64,000 bases of DNA from [Clostridium] scindens (GCF_019597925.1 NZ_CP080442.1:661001-725000), one strand, 5' to 3'. Positions 16,140 through 25,396 are shown, counted from the first letter of the stretch. The notes: a model not told the origin generated them from the letters alone. Made by a program: numbers and translations.

Positions 16140-17741
16140 ATGGAAACAGAAGCACAAGAGAAGACCGTGAAACTATCGTTGAGGAAAGGAGTATTCTTTC
16201 CGCCCTGGCTATTACTGGTGGCAATGGTCGTAGTGAGCCTTACGAACGGCGAAGCCTTTATGGCAGGACTTAATACGGTGACAAATTGGATACTGGGCAA
16301 CTTTGCGTGGGCATTCAACCTGACGACGCTGGCCTGCGTGATCACCGTTATCATGGTATACTTTTCCCCGCTTGGAAAGGTGCGTATCGGGGGAAGCAAG
16401 GCAAAGCCTATGATGCGGTTCATCGATCTGGTGTGGATCACGCTATGCACGACGGTTGCGGCAGGCATACTGTTCTGGGCATGTGCAGAGCCGCTGTATC
16501 ATATGTACGCGCCTGCGGCAGTAGAAGGAGTGGAAGCAGGAACAGCCAGTTCCGCCCTGTTTGCTATGAAGACGATGTTCCTGGAATGGACCTGGTCTCC
16601 ATATGCGATCTATACCGTAGCAACCCTGATCTTCGCGTTCGTATTCTACAATATGAACCAGTCCTATTCCATGGGATCTGCGCTGGTGCCGGTCTTTGGA
16701 GAAAAGATAAAGAAATACAACGGAGTCGTGGATGTCATCTGCCTGTTTGCCCTTGTAGCCGGAATGGCCGCATCGCTTGGAACCGGCACGATGACGATTG
16801 GGGGCGGCATCGAGAAGGTGTTTGGCATCAAGAGCGGCCCTGCGGCGTGGGGCGTGATTATCGCCATAATCGTGACCACGTTCATCATATCAAGCATCTC
16901 AGGGATCATGAAAGGCATTCGGCTTTTGTCGTCTATCAATGCCAAGGTATATATGGTTCTTCTGCTGTTCCTGTTCGTATTCGGGCCTACGGCATTCATG
17001 CTGAACTTTTCCGTGGAATCATGGGGCGCTTATATCCAGGACTTTTTCAAACTGAGCCTGATGACAGGAGATGTATTCCAGGATAGTTGGGCAAAGAGCT
17101 GGCCAATCTTCTATTGGTGCAACTGGCTGGCCTGGACGCCGATAACCGCGGTATTCCTGGGAAAGATCCTGAGGGGCTATACGATCAAGGACGCGATTAA
17201 GTGTAACTTTGTCATTCCTGCAATTTTCAGTACTATCTGGATGGGACTTTTTGCGACGGCTTCCATTTATTATGAATTGAATGGCGCAGGAATGTATGAT
17301 ATATTGACGAGTAAAGGGGCAGAGTCTGTGGTATATGCCGTATTTGACCAGCTGCCGCTTTCCATGATCGTGATCCCGTTCTATCTGTTCATCGTATTTA
17401 TATCATTTGTCACAGCATCCGACTCTAATACGAATGCCATGGCAGGATTGTGCATGAGCGGCATTACGCAGGATGAGCAGGAGTCCCCGGCATGGCTTAA
17501 GATCGTGTGGGGCATCTCTATCGCGCTTATGACGTGGCTGCTGATCAGTTTCGCGGGAATCGACGGAATCAAGGCAGCATCGAACCTTGGCGGCTTCCCG
17601 AATATGTTCCTGATCATCATTATGATCATTGGATTATGGAAATTAAGCCACAATCCGAAGAAGTATGATGTACACAAAGAAGATTATGACAGCAGCGGGC
17701 GGCCGATTGAATCGCCACGGCTGCCAGTTGAAAAGGAGTAA
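16140..17741 (+). CDS. BCCT family transporter
   Basis: 533 residues with about 12 membrane helices. It has the BCCT hallmark 'AASLGTGTMTIGGGIEKVFGI' in TM5 (usual GMGASLGxG), 'TWSPYAIYTVATLIFAFVFYN', and the TM8 box 'FYWCNWLAWTPITAVFLGKILRGYTIKD' with aromatic residues that cage quaternary ammonium groups in the family. Known members move betaine, carnitine or choline, driven by Na+ or H+ or by exchange. The operon position suggests the island metabolises a quaternary-amine or similar substrate, but that is inference. Confidence 0.9.
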   Translation: METEAQEKTVKLSLRKGVFFPPWLLLVAMVVVSLTNGEAFMAGLNTVTNWILGNFAWAFNLTTLACVITVIMVYFSPLGKVRIGGSKAKPMMRFIDLVWITLCTTVAAGILFWACAEPLYHMYAPAAVEGVEAGTASSALFAMKTMFLEWTWSPYAIYTVATLIFAFVFYNMNQSYSMGSALVPVFGEKIKKYNGVVDVICLFALVAGMAASLGTGTMTIGGGIEKVFGIKSGPAAWGVIIAIIVTTFIISSISGIMKGIRLLSSINAKVYMVLLLFLFVFGPTAFMLNFSVESWGAYIQDFFKLSLMTGDVFQDSWAKSWPIFYWCNWLAWTPITAVFLGKILRGYTIKDAIKCNFVIPAIFSTIWMGLFATASIYYELNGAGMYDILTSKGAESVVYAVFDQLPLSMIVIPFYLFIVFISFVTASDSNTNAMAGLCMSGITQDEQESPAWLKIVWGISIALMTWLLISFAGIDGIKAASNLGGFPNMFLIIIMIIGLWKLSHNPKKYDVHKEDYDSSGRPIESPRLPVEKE

Positions 17742-17747
17742 GACGAT

Positions 17748-18323
17748 ATGTCTTTGACAAAAGAATACTTTATGGAAGCAACAGAAGCCTGCCCGGTTAT
17801 TCCGGCCATCAAGAATGACGAATGGCTGGAAGGCTGCAAGGAGTCGGAATGCGGGATTGTCTATATCATTTACGGAGATATCTGCACGATTGCAGATATC
17901 GTGGATAAAGTAAAAGAAATGGGCAAGAAGGCAATCGTACATGTGGATCTGATTTTAGGCTTGTCATCTAAAGAGATCAGTGTGGACTTTATTAAGAAGT
18001 ATACGAAGGCGGACGGCATCATAAGCATGAAGCCGACGCTGATCAAGCGCGCCAACGAACTGGGCATGTTCACGATACAGCGGTTCTATATGATGGACGC
18101 GCTTACCTATGCGAACATCGTCAAGCATGTCAAAAACTGTAACCCGGATGTGGTCGAGTTCCTGCCGGCGGGATTGCCCAAAGTCATACAATATCTACTG
18201 GAAGAGATTGACAAGCCGGTGGTAGCAAGCGGGCTGATCCTGGACAAGGATGATGTCATGGGGGCCCTAAAGGCCGGCGCATTTGCAGTATCGACCACCA
18301 ACCGGGAAATGTGGGACTGTTAG
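17748..18323 (+). CDS. glpP: Glycerol-3-phosphate-responsive antiterminator family protein (GlpP-like)
   Basis: 191 residues, the family length. Family blocks are visible: 'FMEATEACPVIPAIKNDEWLEGC' at the N-terminus, 'IVYIIYGDICTIADIVDKVKEMGKKAIVHVDLILGLSSKEISVDFIKKYTKADGIISMKPTLIKRANELGMFTIQRFYMMD', and 'EFLPAGLPKVIQ'. GlpP proteins bind leader RNA when a phosphorylated ligand (glycerol-3-phosphate in Bacillus) is present and prevent termination. Three leaders in this island (8794-8849, 8997-9078, 19294-19368) have matching terminator structures, so this protein is the obvious regulator. The ligand here may be a different sugar or polyol phosphate. Confidence 0.88.
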   Translation: MSLTKEYFMEATEACPVIPAIKNDEWLEGCKESECGIVYIIYGDICTIADIVDKVKEMGKKAIVHVDLILGLSSKEISVDFIKKYTKADGIISMKPTLIKRANELGMFTIQRFYMMDALTYANIVKHVKNCNPDVVEFLPAGLPKVIQYLLEEIDKPVVASGLILDKDDVMGALKAGAFAVSTTNREMWDC

Positions 18324-18339
18324 GAAGAAGGAGAATGAA

Positions 18340-19224
18340 ATGAAAGCAGACATTGAATGTCATGGATGCTGCGTCCGGAAGGCAGAAGGGCTTCTGGAAC
18401 AATACCAGGTGCCGGATGAGAAGAAGGAACAGGTCATGGAGGCGGTTTTAGAGACGGTGAAAGGGGCTGGGGCAGAAGAATCCGCCCCGGTGATGATGGC
18501 TCGCGTTATGAGGATATTGGAGTCAGAAGTGGGCATTACGGATGCCTATGATATCCCGAAGCAAAGATACAATGAACTTCTTTTAAGCAAGGAAGATGGA
18601 ATATGCCAGGAGATACGACAGGAGAAGGATCCATTCTTTGCGGCCCTGCAGTATGCCATTACAGGGAATTATATTGACTTTGGAGCAATGGCGGATGTCA
18701 ATGAGGAGAAATTAAACGAACTGCTGGCAGATCGCCACAGCGTTACCCTTGATGCCGAGGAGACTGCCTTGCTTAGAAAGGAATTGGCCTGCGCGAAGAA
18801 ACTGGTGTATATTACAGACAATGCGGGGGAGATCGTGCTGGATAAGGTCTTTATCCGCGTGATTGAGGAAATATTTCCGGAACTGGACATTACGGTGCTG
18901 GTACGCGGCGTACCGACCCTGAATGATGCGACGGTGGAGGATGCCGAATTTGCCGGGGTGGATCAGCTGGCCCGCATACTGCCAAATGGCACGGATATCC
19001 CGGGAACGCCTCTTGAGGAGATCAGCCAGGAGGCCTTAAAAGCAATCGATGAGGCAGATCTTTGCATTGCCAAAGGACAGGGGAATTTTGAAACTTTGCG
19101 GGGATGCGGCAGGAACATATATTATCTGTTCCTGTGCAAGTGCCAGCTTTTCGTGAAGAAGTTCCAGGTTGAGCGCTTCACCCCGGTACTTAGTAATGAA
19201 ACAAGAATTGTGCAATATGCATAA
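18340..19224 (+). CDS. DUF89/ARMT1-like metal-dependent phosphatase
   Basis: About 294 residues. Typical DUF89 (damage-control phosphatase) features: 'CHGCCVRKAEG' at the N-terminus, 'DPFFAALQYAITGNYIDFGAM', 'LVYITDNAGEIVLDKVFI' (DNAGE, metal/phosphate site), and 'EADLCIAKGQGNFETL'. The family dephosphorylates sugar or cofactor phosphates with a divalent metal. The start at MKADIECH is chosen because GGAG lies 7 nt upstream. It is the last gene before a new promoter and leader. In context it may remove a dead-end phosphorylated metabolite (inference). Confidence 0.83.
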   Translation: MKADIECHGCCVRKAEGLLEQYQVPDEKKEQVMEAVLETVKGAGAEESAPVMMARVMRILESEVGITDAYDIPKQRYNELLLSKEDGICQEIRQEKDPFFAALQYAITGNYIDFGAMADVNEEKLNELLADRHSVTLDAEETALLRKELACAKKLVYITDNAGEIVLDKVFIRVIEEIFPELDITVLVRGVPTLNDATVEDAEFAGVDQLARILPNGTDIPGTPLEEISQEALKAIDEADLCIAKGQGNFETLRGCGRNIYYLFLCKCQLFVKKFQVERFTPVLSNETRIVQYA

Positions 19225-19258
19225 AAGCCACCCCTCGCTTTTAACAACAATCACGATA

Positions 19259-19287
19259 TTGACAAATGAATTAACTAGACTTAAAAT
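19259..19287 (+). promoter_or_regulatory. Promoter of the SDR/kinase/SurE operon
   Basis: TTGACA (19259-19264), a 17-nt spacer and TAAAAT (19282-19287). The predicted start falls at the AGTTAC of the leader element (19294). Confidence 0.8.
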
Positions 19288-19293
19288 AGACGT

Positions 19294-19368
19294 AGTTACT
19301 AAAAGAGCGGAAGAGAGAGTAACTTTTACCCACGGCAAGTGGGTGGAAGTTGCTCTCTTTTTGTTCGG
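19294..19368 (+). promoter_or_regulatory. GlpP-type antitermination leader upstream of the SDR/kinase operon
   Basis: AGTTAC (19294-19299), AAAAGAG, then a 20-bp continuous stem (19314-19333 with 19339-19358, closing on GGCAA and allowing a few G-U pairs) followed by TTTTTG. The 5' arm contains GTAAC (19319-19323), which could instead pair with the leading GTTAC. It is the third copy of the architecture seen at 8794-8849 and 8997-9078. Confidence 0.7.
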
Positions 19369-19447
19369 GGCTTCTATTGTGCGCAGGTAGAATCCGGAAG
19401 GCTCTTTTTAATAAAAATAATGTCAAGAGTATATGGAGGTACAAAAA

Positions 19448-20232
19448 ATGAGTTTGAATATTAATGATTTTTCTATGGATTTCTTTTCACTGAAGGGTAA
19501 GAATGCAATCGTAACAGGCGGAAACAGCGGACTGGGACAGGCATTCGCACTGGCGCTTGCAAAAGCAGGAGCAAACATCTTCGCATTTGCATTTGTAGAT
19601 GATGACGGAACAACCAAGAAACTGATCGAAGACTGCGGCGTAAAATACACATTCATGCAGGGGACCTGACAGAAGACGGAATGTGCGACAAAGTAGCAGA
19701 GAAGTGCGTAGAGACCTACGGAAGCATCGACATCTTAGTAAACTGCGCAGGCATCTGCAAGATCGCAGACGTACTTGACTTTGGCAGGGCAGAGTGGGAT
19801 CCGATGATCGCCATCAACCTGACAGGCGCATTCGACTTAAGCCACGCGGTTGCGAAATACATGATCCCTCAGAAGAGCGGAAAGATCATCAACATCTGCT
19901 CCCTGTTCTCCTTCCTTGGCGGACTTGGATCACCGGCATACGCCGCTATGAAGGCAGGACTTATGGGTCTTACCAAGGCTTATGCTGACGAACTTGGAAA
20001 ATATGGCATCTCTGTAAATGGAATCGCTCCTGGATATTTCCAGACAGCAATGACATCTGGTACAGGAAGCGCCAACGATGAGAAATATAACAAGATCAAA
20101 GATCATATTCCGGCTGACCGCTGGGGCGAGAGACAGGATCTTATGGGCGCGACTGTATTCCTTGCAAGCCATGCTTCCGACTATGTAAACGGAACCGTGC
20201 TGGTAGTTGACGGCGGATACCTTGTAAGATAA
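19448..20232 (+). pseudogene. Short-chain dehydrogenase/reductase, frameshifted (gluconate 5-dehydrogenase/KduD-like)
   Basis: The two frames join into a 261-residue classical SDR if one base is restored near 19660: the first frame ends FMQGT-stop, while the other frame continues naturally as ...GDLTEDGMCDKVAEKC. The NAD(P) site is TGGNSGLGQ (near residue 24); the catalytic Ser and YxxxK lie in 'ICSLFSFLGGLGSPAYAAMK'; the C-terminus 'NGTVLVVDGGYLVR' is typical. It probably oxidised or reduced a sugar/polyol upstream of the kinase. The rest of the gene is intact, so this is a recent mutation or an assembly error. GGAGG precedes the ATG at 19448. Confidence 0.82.
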
Positions 20233-20271
20233 TTATTTGAATCAAATAACACGAAGAAAGAGGTTTGGATC

Positions 20272-21702
20272 ATGAGTGAGAAATATATTATCGGAATCGA
20301 TGAAGGATCCCAGAGTGCAAAAATTCTTATATTTGACACTAAGGGAAATATTGTATGCGAGGCAAAGCACGCATTAAAGCCATATAACCTTCCGAGGCCG
20401 GGCATCGTAGAGCATCCGGATGACGACTGGTGGGATGCGATCTGCGAGGCAGGAAAGAAATGTATGGCGAAGTTCGAAGGGAATAAAGAAGACATCGTAG
20501 GAATCGGACTGTGCACGATCCGTTACTGCCGTGCTTATCTGAAGGCCGATGGCACGCTGGCTCAGCCAGCGCTCAGCTGGATGGATATCCGCGTGGCGCA
20601 CCCTTACGAGCATACCAACCCAGATGTAAAATACATCGTGGCATCCTCCGGCTATATTACTCATCGCCTGACCGGAGAGAAGAAGGACACGGTTGCGAAC
20701 TATGAAGGCGTATGGCCAATCGACGTGGACAACTGGGGCTGGTCAGAAGATCCGGCCGCATATGAGGCAACCGGCATGCCAAGAGAGATGCTCTTTGACC
20801 TGGTAATGCCGGGAGATATCCTTGGATACGTCACGAAGGAAGCGGCAGAAGCCACCGGCTTCCCACAGGGACTTCCGGTTGTGGCAACATCAAATGACAA
20901 GGCGGTAGAAGGACTGGGAACCGGATGCATGGGCGATACGACGGCGTGTATCTCTCTTGGTACCTATACGGCAGCCATGATGGAGGGAAAAGAGAACTTA
21001 AAGGATACAAAATGCGTATGGCCGAAGTTCTCCTGCGTTCCGAACAAATACCTCTATGACAGCAACGGAATCCGCCGTGGAATGTGGACCATCAGCTGGT
21101 TCAGGGATATCCTTGGGGACAGTTACATCAAGGCGGCCAAGGAGAAAGGCTTATCTGCGGAAGAACTGCTAAGCGAAGAAGCAGAGCAAGTACCAGCAGG
21201 TTCTGACGGCCTGATGACGGTGCTTGACTGGCTGGCACCAGTGGACGCCTTATATAAGAAGGGCGTAATGATCGGCTTTGACGGAAGACATACAAGAGGC
21301 CATATCTACCGCTCTATTCTGGAAGCAGTTGCACTGACGATGAAGAAGCATGTAGATGATATGTGCGATGAGCTGGGCGTCAGTCTCGACAAGATCATCA
21401 TTACCGGAGGCGGTTCCAATAGCGACTTGTTCATGCAGATATTCGCGGATGTATTCAATATCCCATCTGTGCGTAACGAAGTAAACGGAGCAGCAGGGCT
21501 TGGCTCTGCGATCTGCGTAGCTGTTGCGGCAGGCGTATATGGCAGCTTTGACGAAGCGGTTGCCAATATGGTAAGGATTAAGGACGCATTCCAGCCAGAT
21601 CCGGAGAAGGTGGCATTTTATGAGAAAATGTTCCCAATCTACACGGATATAACGAAGCATACGGACGAAGTACTGAAGAAGTCTTACGAACTCTTCCAAT
21701 AA
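20272..21702 (+). CDS. FGGY-family carbohydrate kinase
   Basis: 476 residues, the family's usual length. N-terminal phosphate loop 'IIGIDEGSQSAKILIFDTKGNIV'; second phosphate motif 'ACISLGTYTAAMM'; C-terminal adenosine motif 'DKIIITGGGSNSDLFMQIFADVFNIPSVR' and 'NGAAGLGSAICVAVAAGVYGSFDEAV'. It phosphorylates a sugar, polyol or related compound with ATP. Closest by eye to the xylulokinase/glycerol-kinase superfamily, without features that fix the substrate. Follows the SDR by 39 nt and precedes surE by 6 nt; its product is a candidate ligand of the GlpP-like antiterminator (inference). Confidence 0.88.
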   Translation: MSEKYIIGIDEGSQSAKILIFDTKGNIVCEAKHALKPYNLPRPGIVEHPDDDWWDAICEAGKKCMAKFEGNKEDIVGIGLCTIRYCRAYLKADGTLAQPALSWMDIRVAHPYEHTNPDVKYIVASSGYITHRLTGEKKDTVANYEGVWPIDVDNWGWSEDPAAYEATGMPREMLFDLVMPGDILGYVTKEAAEATGFPQGLPVVATSNDKAVEGLGTGCMGDTTACISLGTYTAAMMEGKENLKDTKCVWPKFSCVPNKYLYDSNGIRRGMWTISWFRDILGDSYIKAAKEKGLSAEELLSEEAEQVPAGSDGLMTVLDWLAPVDALYKKGVMIGFDGRHTRGHIYRSILEAVALTMKKHVDDMCDELGVSLDKIIITGGGSNSDLFMQIFADVFNIPSVRNEVNGAAGLGSAICVAVAAGVYGSFDEAVANMVRIKDAFQPDPEKVAFYEKMFPIYTDITKHTDEVLKKSYELFQ

Positions 21703-21708
21703 TTTTAT

Positions 21709-22509
21709 ATGAAGCCACTTATCTTGATCACGAATGACGATGGCATCCATTCGCCGGGCCTTGCAGCTGCGGCATGTGCGGCGGCAGATCTTGCGGATAT
21801 CTTGATTGTCGCCCCGCACACCCAGCAGACAGGTATGGCAAGAGCATTTCCAAGAACCGAGGATGCCGGGATAATAGAAGAAGAATGGATACAGATTAAT
21901 GGGCAGAAAGTGAGGGGCTATGGGGTTCATGGCTCCCCGGCTCTTGCCGTTGCGCATGGCGTGCTGGAACTGGCAGAGCGAAAGCCCGACCTGTGTATCA
22001 GCGGCGTCAATTATGGCGAGAATATGGGAGCCGTGCTTACATGCAGCGGCACGCTGGGAGCGGCATTTGAAGCCATAAGCCATGGCATTCCCGCCATCGC
22101 CATATCCCTGGAGGCAGAACTTGCCATCCAGCGATCCAATGATTTCAGGCAGACAGACTGGGATGCGGCTAAGAGGATGCTTCATTCATGGATAAGCCGG
22201 GTGTTGGATAGAGGGATGCCGGAGTATGTAGATCTGATCAATATCAATATGCCGGCGGGCAGCGGACATCCTGACGAATTTAGGATCACATCCTTAAGCA
22301 GGCAGAATTATTTCGAATTCATTCGGCCAAAGGCCAGGAATTTAAAGGAGCCCTTTGCGCTTAAGTCCAGGCTGTCTGTAGATATGGATACGCTGGAAAG
22401 AGATAGTGATATCTATGCGGTGTATGTGGATCGGATTACCTCTGTCACGCCGATCAATATGAATATGTCCATAGGTTTAAAAGAAACGATGGTGGAGAAA
22501 TATATGTAA
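21709..22509 (+). CDS. surE: SurE family 5'/3'-nucleotidase (survival protein)
   Basis: 266 residues. The metal site 'LILITNDDGIHSPGLAAAA' at the N-terminus and 'DLCISGVNYGENMGAVLTCSGTLGAAFEAISHGIPAIAISLE' are SurE signatures. The family hydrolyses nucleoside monophosphates and some other phosphate esters with Mg/Mn. It is last in the SDR-kinase operon, which is unusual for surE and suggests a phosphatase role on the pathway intermediate. An intrinsic terminator follows immediately. Confidence 0.88.
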   Translation: MKPLILITNDDGIHSPGLAAAACAAADLADILIVAPHTQQTGMARAFPRTEDAGIIEEEWIQINGQKVRGYGVHGSPALAVAHGVLELAERKPDLCISGVNYGENMGAVLTCSGTLGAAFEAISHGIPAIAISLEAELAIQRSNDFRQTDWDAAKRMLHSWISRVLDRGMPEYVDLININMPAGSGHPDEFRITSLSRQNYFEFIRPKARNLKEPFALKSRLSVDMDTLERDSDIYAVYVDRITSVTPINMNMSIGLKETMVEKYM

Positions 22510-22511
22510 AG

Positions 22512-22541
22512 AAACAGGCCTTTTTTAGAGGCCTGTTTTTA
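22512..22541 (+). terminator. Rho-independent terminator of the catabolic island
   Basis: AAACAGGCC / GGCCTGTTT (22512-22520, 22530-22538) with a T-tail, 3 nt after the surE stop. Confidence 0.88.
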
Positions 22542-22553
22542 CTGTTATTTCGA

Positions 22554-22605
22554 TTGACTTTAAAGGGCAATTTGATATGATGGAGTTAACAATAGATTTT
22601 GTTAA
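22554..22605 (+). promoter_or_regulatory. Promoter and inverted repeat before the GGDEF/EAL gene
   Basis: TTGACT (22554-22559), a 16-nt spacer, TATGAT (22576-22581). The repeat TTAACAA-N6-TTGTTAA (22586-22605) overlaps the start site, a position suited to a repressor. Confidence 0.7.
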
Positions 22606-22628
22606 TACAATTTATTCCGGAGGCGTAC

Positions 22629-25328
22629 ATGCAAAAGAGAATCTTTCCTGTCTTATTAACGGTGGCACTGGTATTTTCCAGCATTTTCTCCCTTTTTTCC
22701 TTACATAATCTTCAGGGCAATGCAAAGGTGATTAACTATGCGGGAGTCGTGCGAGGGGCAACCCAACGGCTTATTAAGCAGGAATTAAACAATTTCCCCA
22801 ATGATGCGCTGATTGAGAAACTGGACGGTATCATTGATGAACTTCAGACCGGAAGAGGAGAGCATGGCCTGATCCGACTAAACAGCAGCCGATTCCAGGA
22901 TCTTATAGCAAAGATGGAAGCGGACTGGGAGCAGTTAAAAGAAGAGATCTATGCGGTACGTTCAGGGGGAGACAGCGAAAAACTTTTTAAGGACAGCGAG
23001 GCGTACTTTGAATTGGCGGATGATGCCGTCTTTGCGGCAGAGCAGTATTCCGAAAAAAGCGAGTTTATCGCAGAGAAAGGCCTGCTTATTCTAAACTGCG
23101 CGTTTGTCCTGATGATCATCTTTCTGTACATTTATAATAGCAAGCAGTTAAAAAGGCAGACTGCCCTTCGGGAAGCAGAGGAGGAAAACCAGAGAAAACA
23201 GGAAAAACTGTCCCGGATGCAGGAAGCACTTCGTTACCCTCTCAATGAAATCTCGGAACTTTTATACATTTCTGATCCAAACACCTATGAACTTCTGTTT
23301 CTGAATACTGCAGGCATGGAAACCTTCCATGTGGATTCTTTGGAAGGCAGGAAATGCTATGAGGTCCTGCAGGGAAAAGAAGCACCCTGCGAGTTCTGCA
23401 CCACGCATCTCCTTAGAGAAGGGGAAAACTATACGTGGGAATTCACCAATCCGCTGACGAACCGGCACTACCTTCTGAAGGACCGCCTGATTGAATGGGA
23501 GGGACGCAATGCCAGAATGGAGATAGCCTTTGACACCACGGAGTCGGAAAAGGAGAAGATGCAGTTAAAGTATACGATGGAAGCGGATCAGATGGTAACA
23601 GACTGCGTACGTACCCTGTATCAGAGGAGCGACATCCGTATAGCGATCCCCCAGGTCCTGGAAAAACTAGTAAGCTTCTTATCCGCGGACCGGGCTTATA
23701 TCATCCATATCAGGGAAGGGCTGATGTACAATGACTACGAGTGGTGTGCCAAGGGAATTGCTCCCCAAAAGCAGGCTTTGCAGGCAATGCCCGTAGGATT
23801 GATAGACCGGTGGATTCCTTTCTTTGAGAAAAAGGAGTGCGTAGTCATCGAGGACCTGGAGAAACTTAAGGATTCCGCGCCTGAAGAGTACCGTATCCTT
23901 AACGGACAGAAGATTAAGAGCATTGTGGTGGCGCCATTAGAGCAGGATAGGGAATTGATTGGCTATCTGGGAGTGGATAACCCGCCCCCGGAAAGAATTA
24001 CAAATATCGGTCCTCTGCTTCAGACGCTAAGTTATTTCCTGATGCTGGCCAGGCAGCATTCAGAGAGCCAGCAGCAACTGACTCATCTCAGTTACTTTGA
24101 TGTTTTGACCGGGTTCTATAATAGAAACCGGTATATAGAGGATACGCAGGAACTGAATCATATGGAGGCCTCATTGGGAATCGTATATCTGGATGTAAAC
24201 GGACTCAAGGATATTAACGACAAGTATGGCCATGAATTCGGAGACAAGGTTTTAATCGAGTGTGCCAGACGAATGAAGGTGGTATTTAAGGATGCTAACT
24301 TCTATCGGATTGGAGGAGATGAGTTTGTCATTATCTGTCCGGGAATAGACCAAGAGGCCTTTCAGGCGCTTCTGCGGGAATTGAAGGCCCAATTTCGCAA
24401 GGATACGAATTATCAGGCTGCGATCGGCGCGCAATGGATGGAATCCATCGATAATATAGGCCATATTATTGCGGCTGCGGATGCCCATATGTATGAAGAT
24501 AAGAGGGCCTTTTACCACAGGCATCCGGAATCAAACCGATATAGACATTACAATGATCAGATTCTCCGGCTGGCGGACGAGCAGGCGCTGAAAGAAGAGT
24601 TAGAAAAGGGCCGTTTCGCCGTTTATCTGCAGCCGAAGATATCGTCTGCAAATTGTAGGGCCGAGGGGGCAGAAGCCCTTATTAGATATTGCCCGGATAA
24701 AGATACCCGGGTGATGCCGGATAAGTTTCTGCCGCTTTTGGAGGAATTCGAGATAATCAGCCTGATCGACTTCTTTGTATTCCGGTCTGTCTGCGGCAGG
24801 CTAAAGGAATGGATGGAACAAGGAAAAGAAATATTTCCGGTATCCGTTAATTTTTCCGGCGCATCACTGCGGGAACCGTCTTTTGTAGAGCAGCTTACAG
24901 AAATCTGCCGCAGCAATGGAGTTTTGGAAAAGTATATGGAGATAGAAGTCACAGAAAGAGTACATGATGTGGATGGTCTGGATATGAAAGCGGTGATAAA
25001 GGAACTGCGAAGCGCGGGATTTACGGTTGCAATTGATGATTTTGGGACAGAATACGCCAACCTCTCGCTTCTGTCGGAAGTAGACTTCGATATACTGAAG
25101 CTTGATAAGAGCATGATTGACCATATAACTACGAACCCCAAGTCCAGAGCGGTTGTGGAGACCGTCTCCAAAGTCTGCCATAAACTGGGGATCTGCATGG
25201 TGGCTGAGGGGATTGAGGAGGAGGAACAGTTTGAGATTCTGCGTGACTTCGGCGTGGAACTAATACAAGGATATCTTTTTGGAAAGCCGGTTAGTATAGA
25301 AGAATTTGAGCAACGCTATATGGATTGA
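22629..25328 (+). CDS. Membrane-bound sensor protein with GAF, GGDEF and EAL domains
   Basis: About 899 residues. A signal/membrane helix at residues 5-22 and a second near 150-170 bracket an extracytoplasmic helical sensor that mentions GATQRLIKQEL, like PilJ/NIT sensors. Then come a PAS-like region with cysteines ('EAPCEFCTTH'), a GAF domain ('ADRAYIIHIREG... GYLGVDNPP'), a GGDEF domain with intact RIGGDEFVII, and an EAL domain with intact 'GAEALIRY', 'VEVTER'-type and 'IDDFGTEYANL' motifs. Both cyclic-di-GMP synthesis and breakdown are possible. The start is set by CCGGAGGCG 7 nt before ATG 22629. Monocistronic. Confidence 0.87.
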   Translation: MQKRIFPVLLTVALVFSSIFSLFSLHNLQGNAKVINYAGVVRGATQRLIKQELNNFPNDALIEKLDGIIDELQTGRGEHGLIRLNSSRFQDLIAKMEADWEQLKEEIYAVRSGGDSEKLFKDSEAYFELADDAVFAAEQYSEKSEFIAEKGLLILNCAFVLMIIFLYIYNSKQLKRQTALREAEEENQRKQEKLSRMQEALRYPLNEISELLYISDPNTYELLFLNTAGMETFHVDSLEGRKCYEVLQGKEAPCEFCTTHLLREGENYTWEFTNPLTNRHYLLKDRLIEWEGRNARMEIAFDTTESEKEKMQLKYTMEADQMVTDCVRTLYQRSDIRIAIPQVLEKLVSFLSADRAYIIHIREGLMYNDYEWCAKGIAPQKQALQAMPVGLIDRWIPFFEKKECVVIEDLEKLKDSAPEEYRILNGQKIKSIVVAPLEQDRELIGYLGVDNPPPERITNIGPLLQTLSYFLMLARQHSESQQQLTHLSYFDVLTGFYNRNRYIEDTQELNHMEASLGIVYLDVNGLKDINDKYGHEFGDKVLIECARRMKVVFKDANFYRIGGDEFVIICPGIDQEAFQALLRELKAQFRKDTNYQAAIGAQWMESIDNIGHIIAAADAHMYEDKRAFYHRHPESNRYRHYNDQILRLADEQALKEELEKGRFAVYLQPKISSANCRAEGAEALIRYCPDKDTRVMPDKFLPLLEEFEIISLIDFFVFRSVCGRLKEWMEQGKEIFPVSVNFSGASLREPSFVEQLTEICRSNGVLEKYMEIEVTERVHDVDGLDMKAVIKELRSAGFTVAIDDFGTEYANLSLLSEVDFDILKLDKSMIDHITTNPKSRAVVETVSKVCHKLGICMVAEGIEEEEQFEILRDFGVELIQGYLFGKPVSIEEFEQRYMD

Positions 25329-25396
25329 TTAAAGAGCGAGGCTTTATTGGGCATTTATTATTTTATATTTGGGCTGGTCAGGCTCCCGGGATGGAC

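Noticed and set aside
19655..19690. In-frame TGA in the SDR gene as a further selenocysteine codon
   Set aside because: Reading through the TGA gives a short nonsense peptide and a TAG soon after. A one-base shift restores a perfect SDR, so it is a frameshift.
21250..22185. Minus-strand 311-codon ORF opposite the kinase and surE genes
   Set aside because: Both plus-strand genes have full family motifs; the antisense ORF has none.
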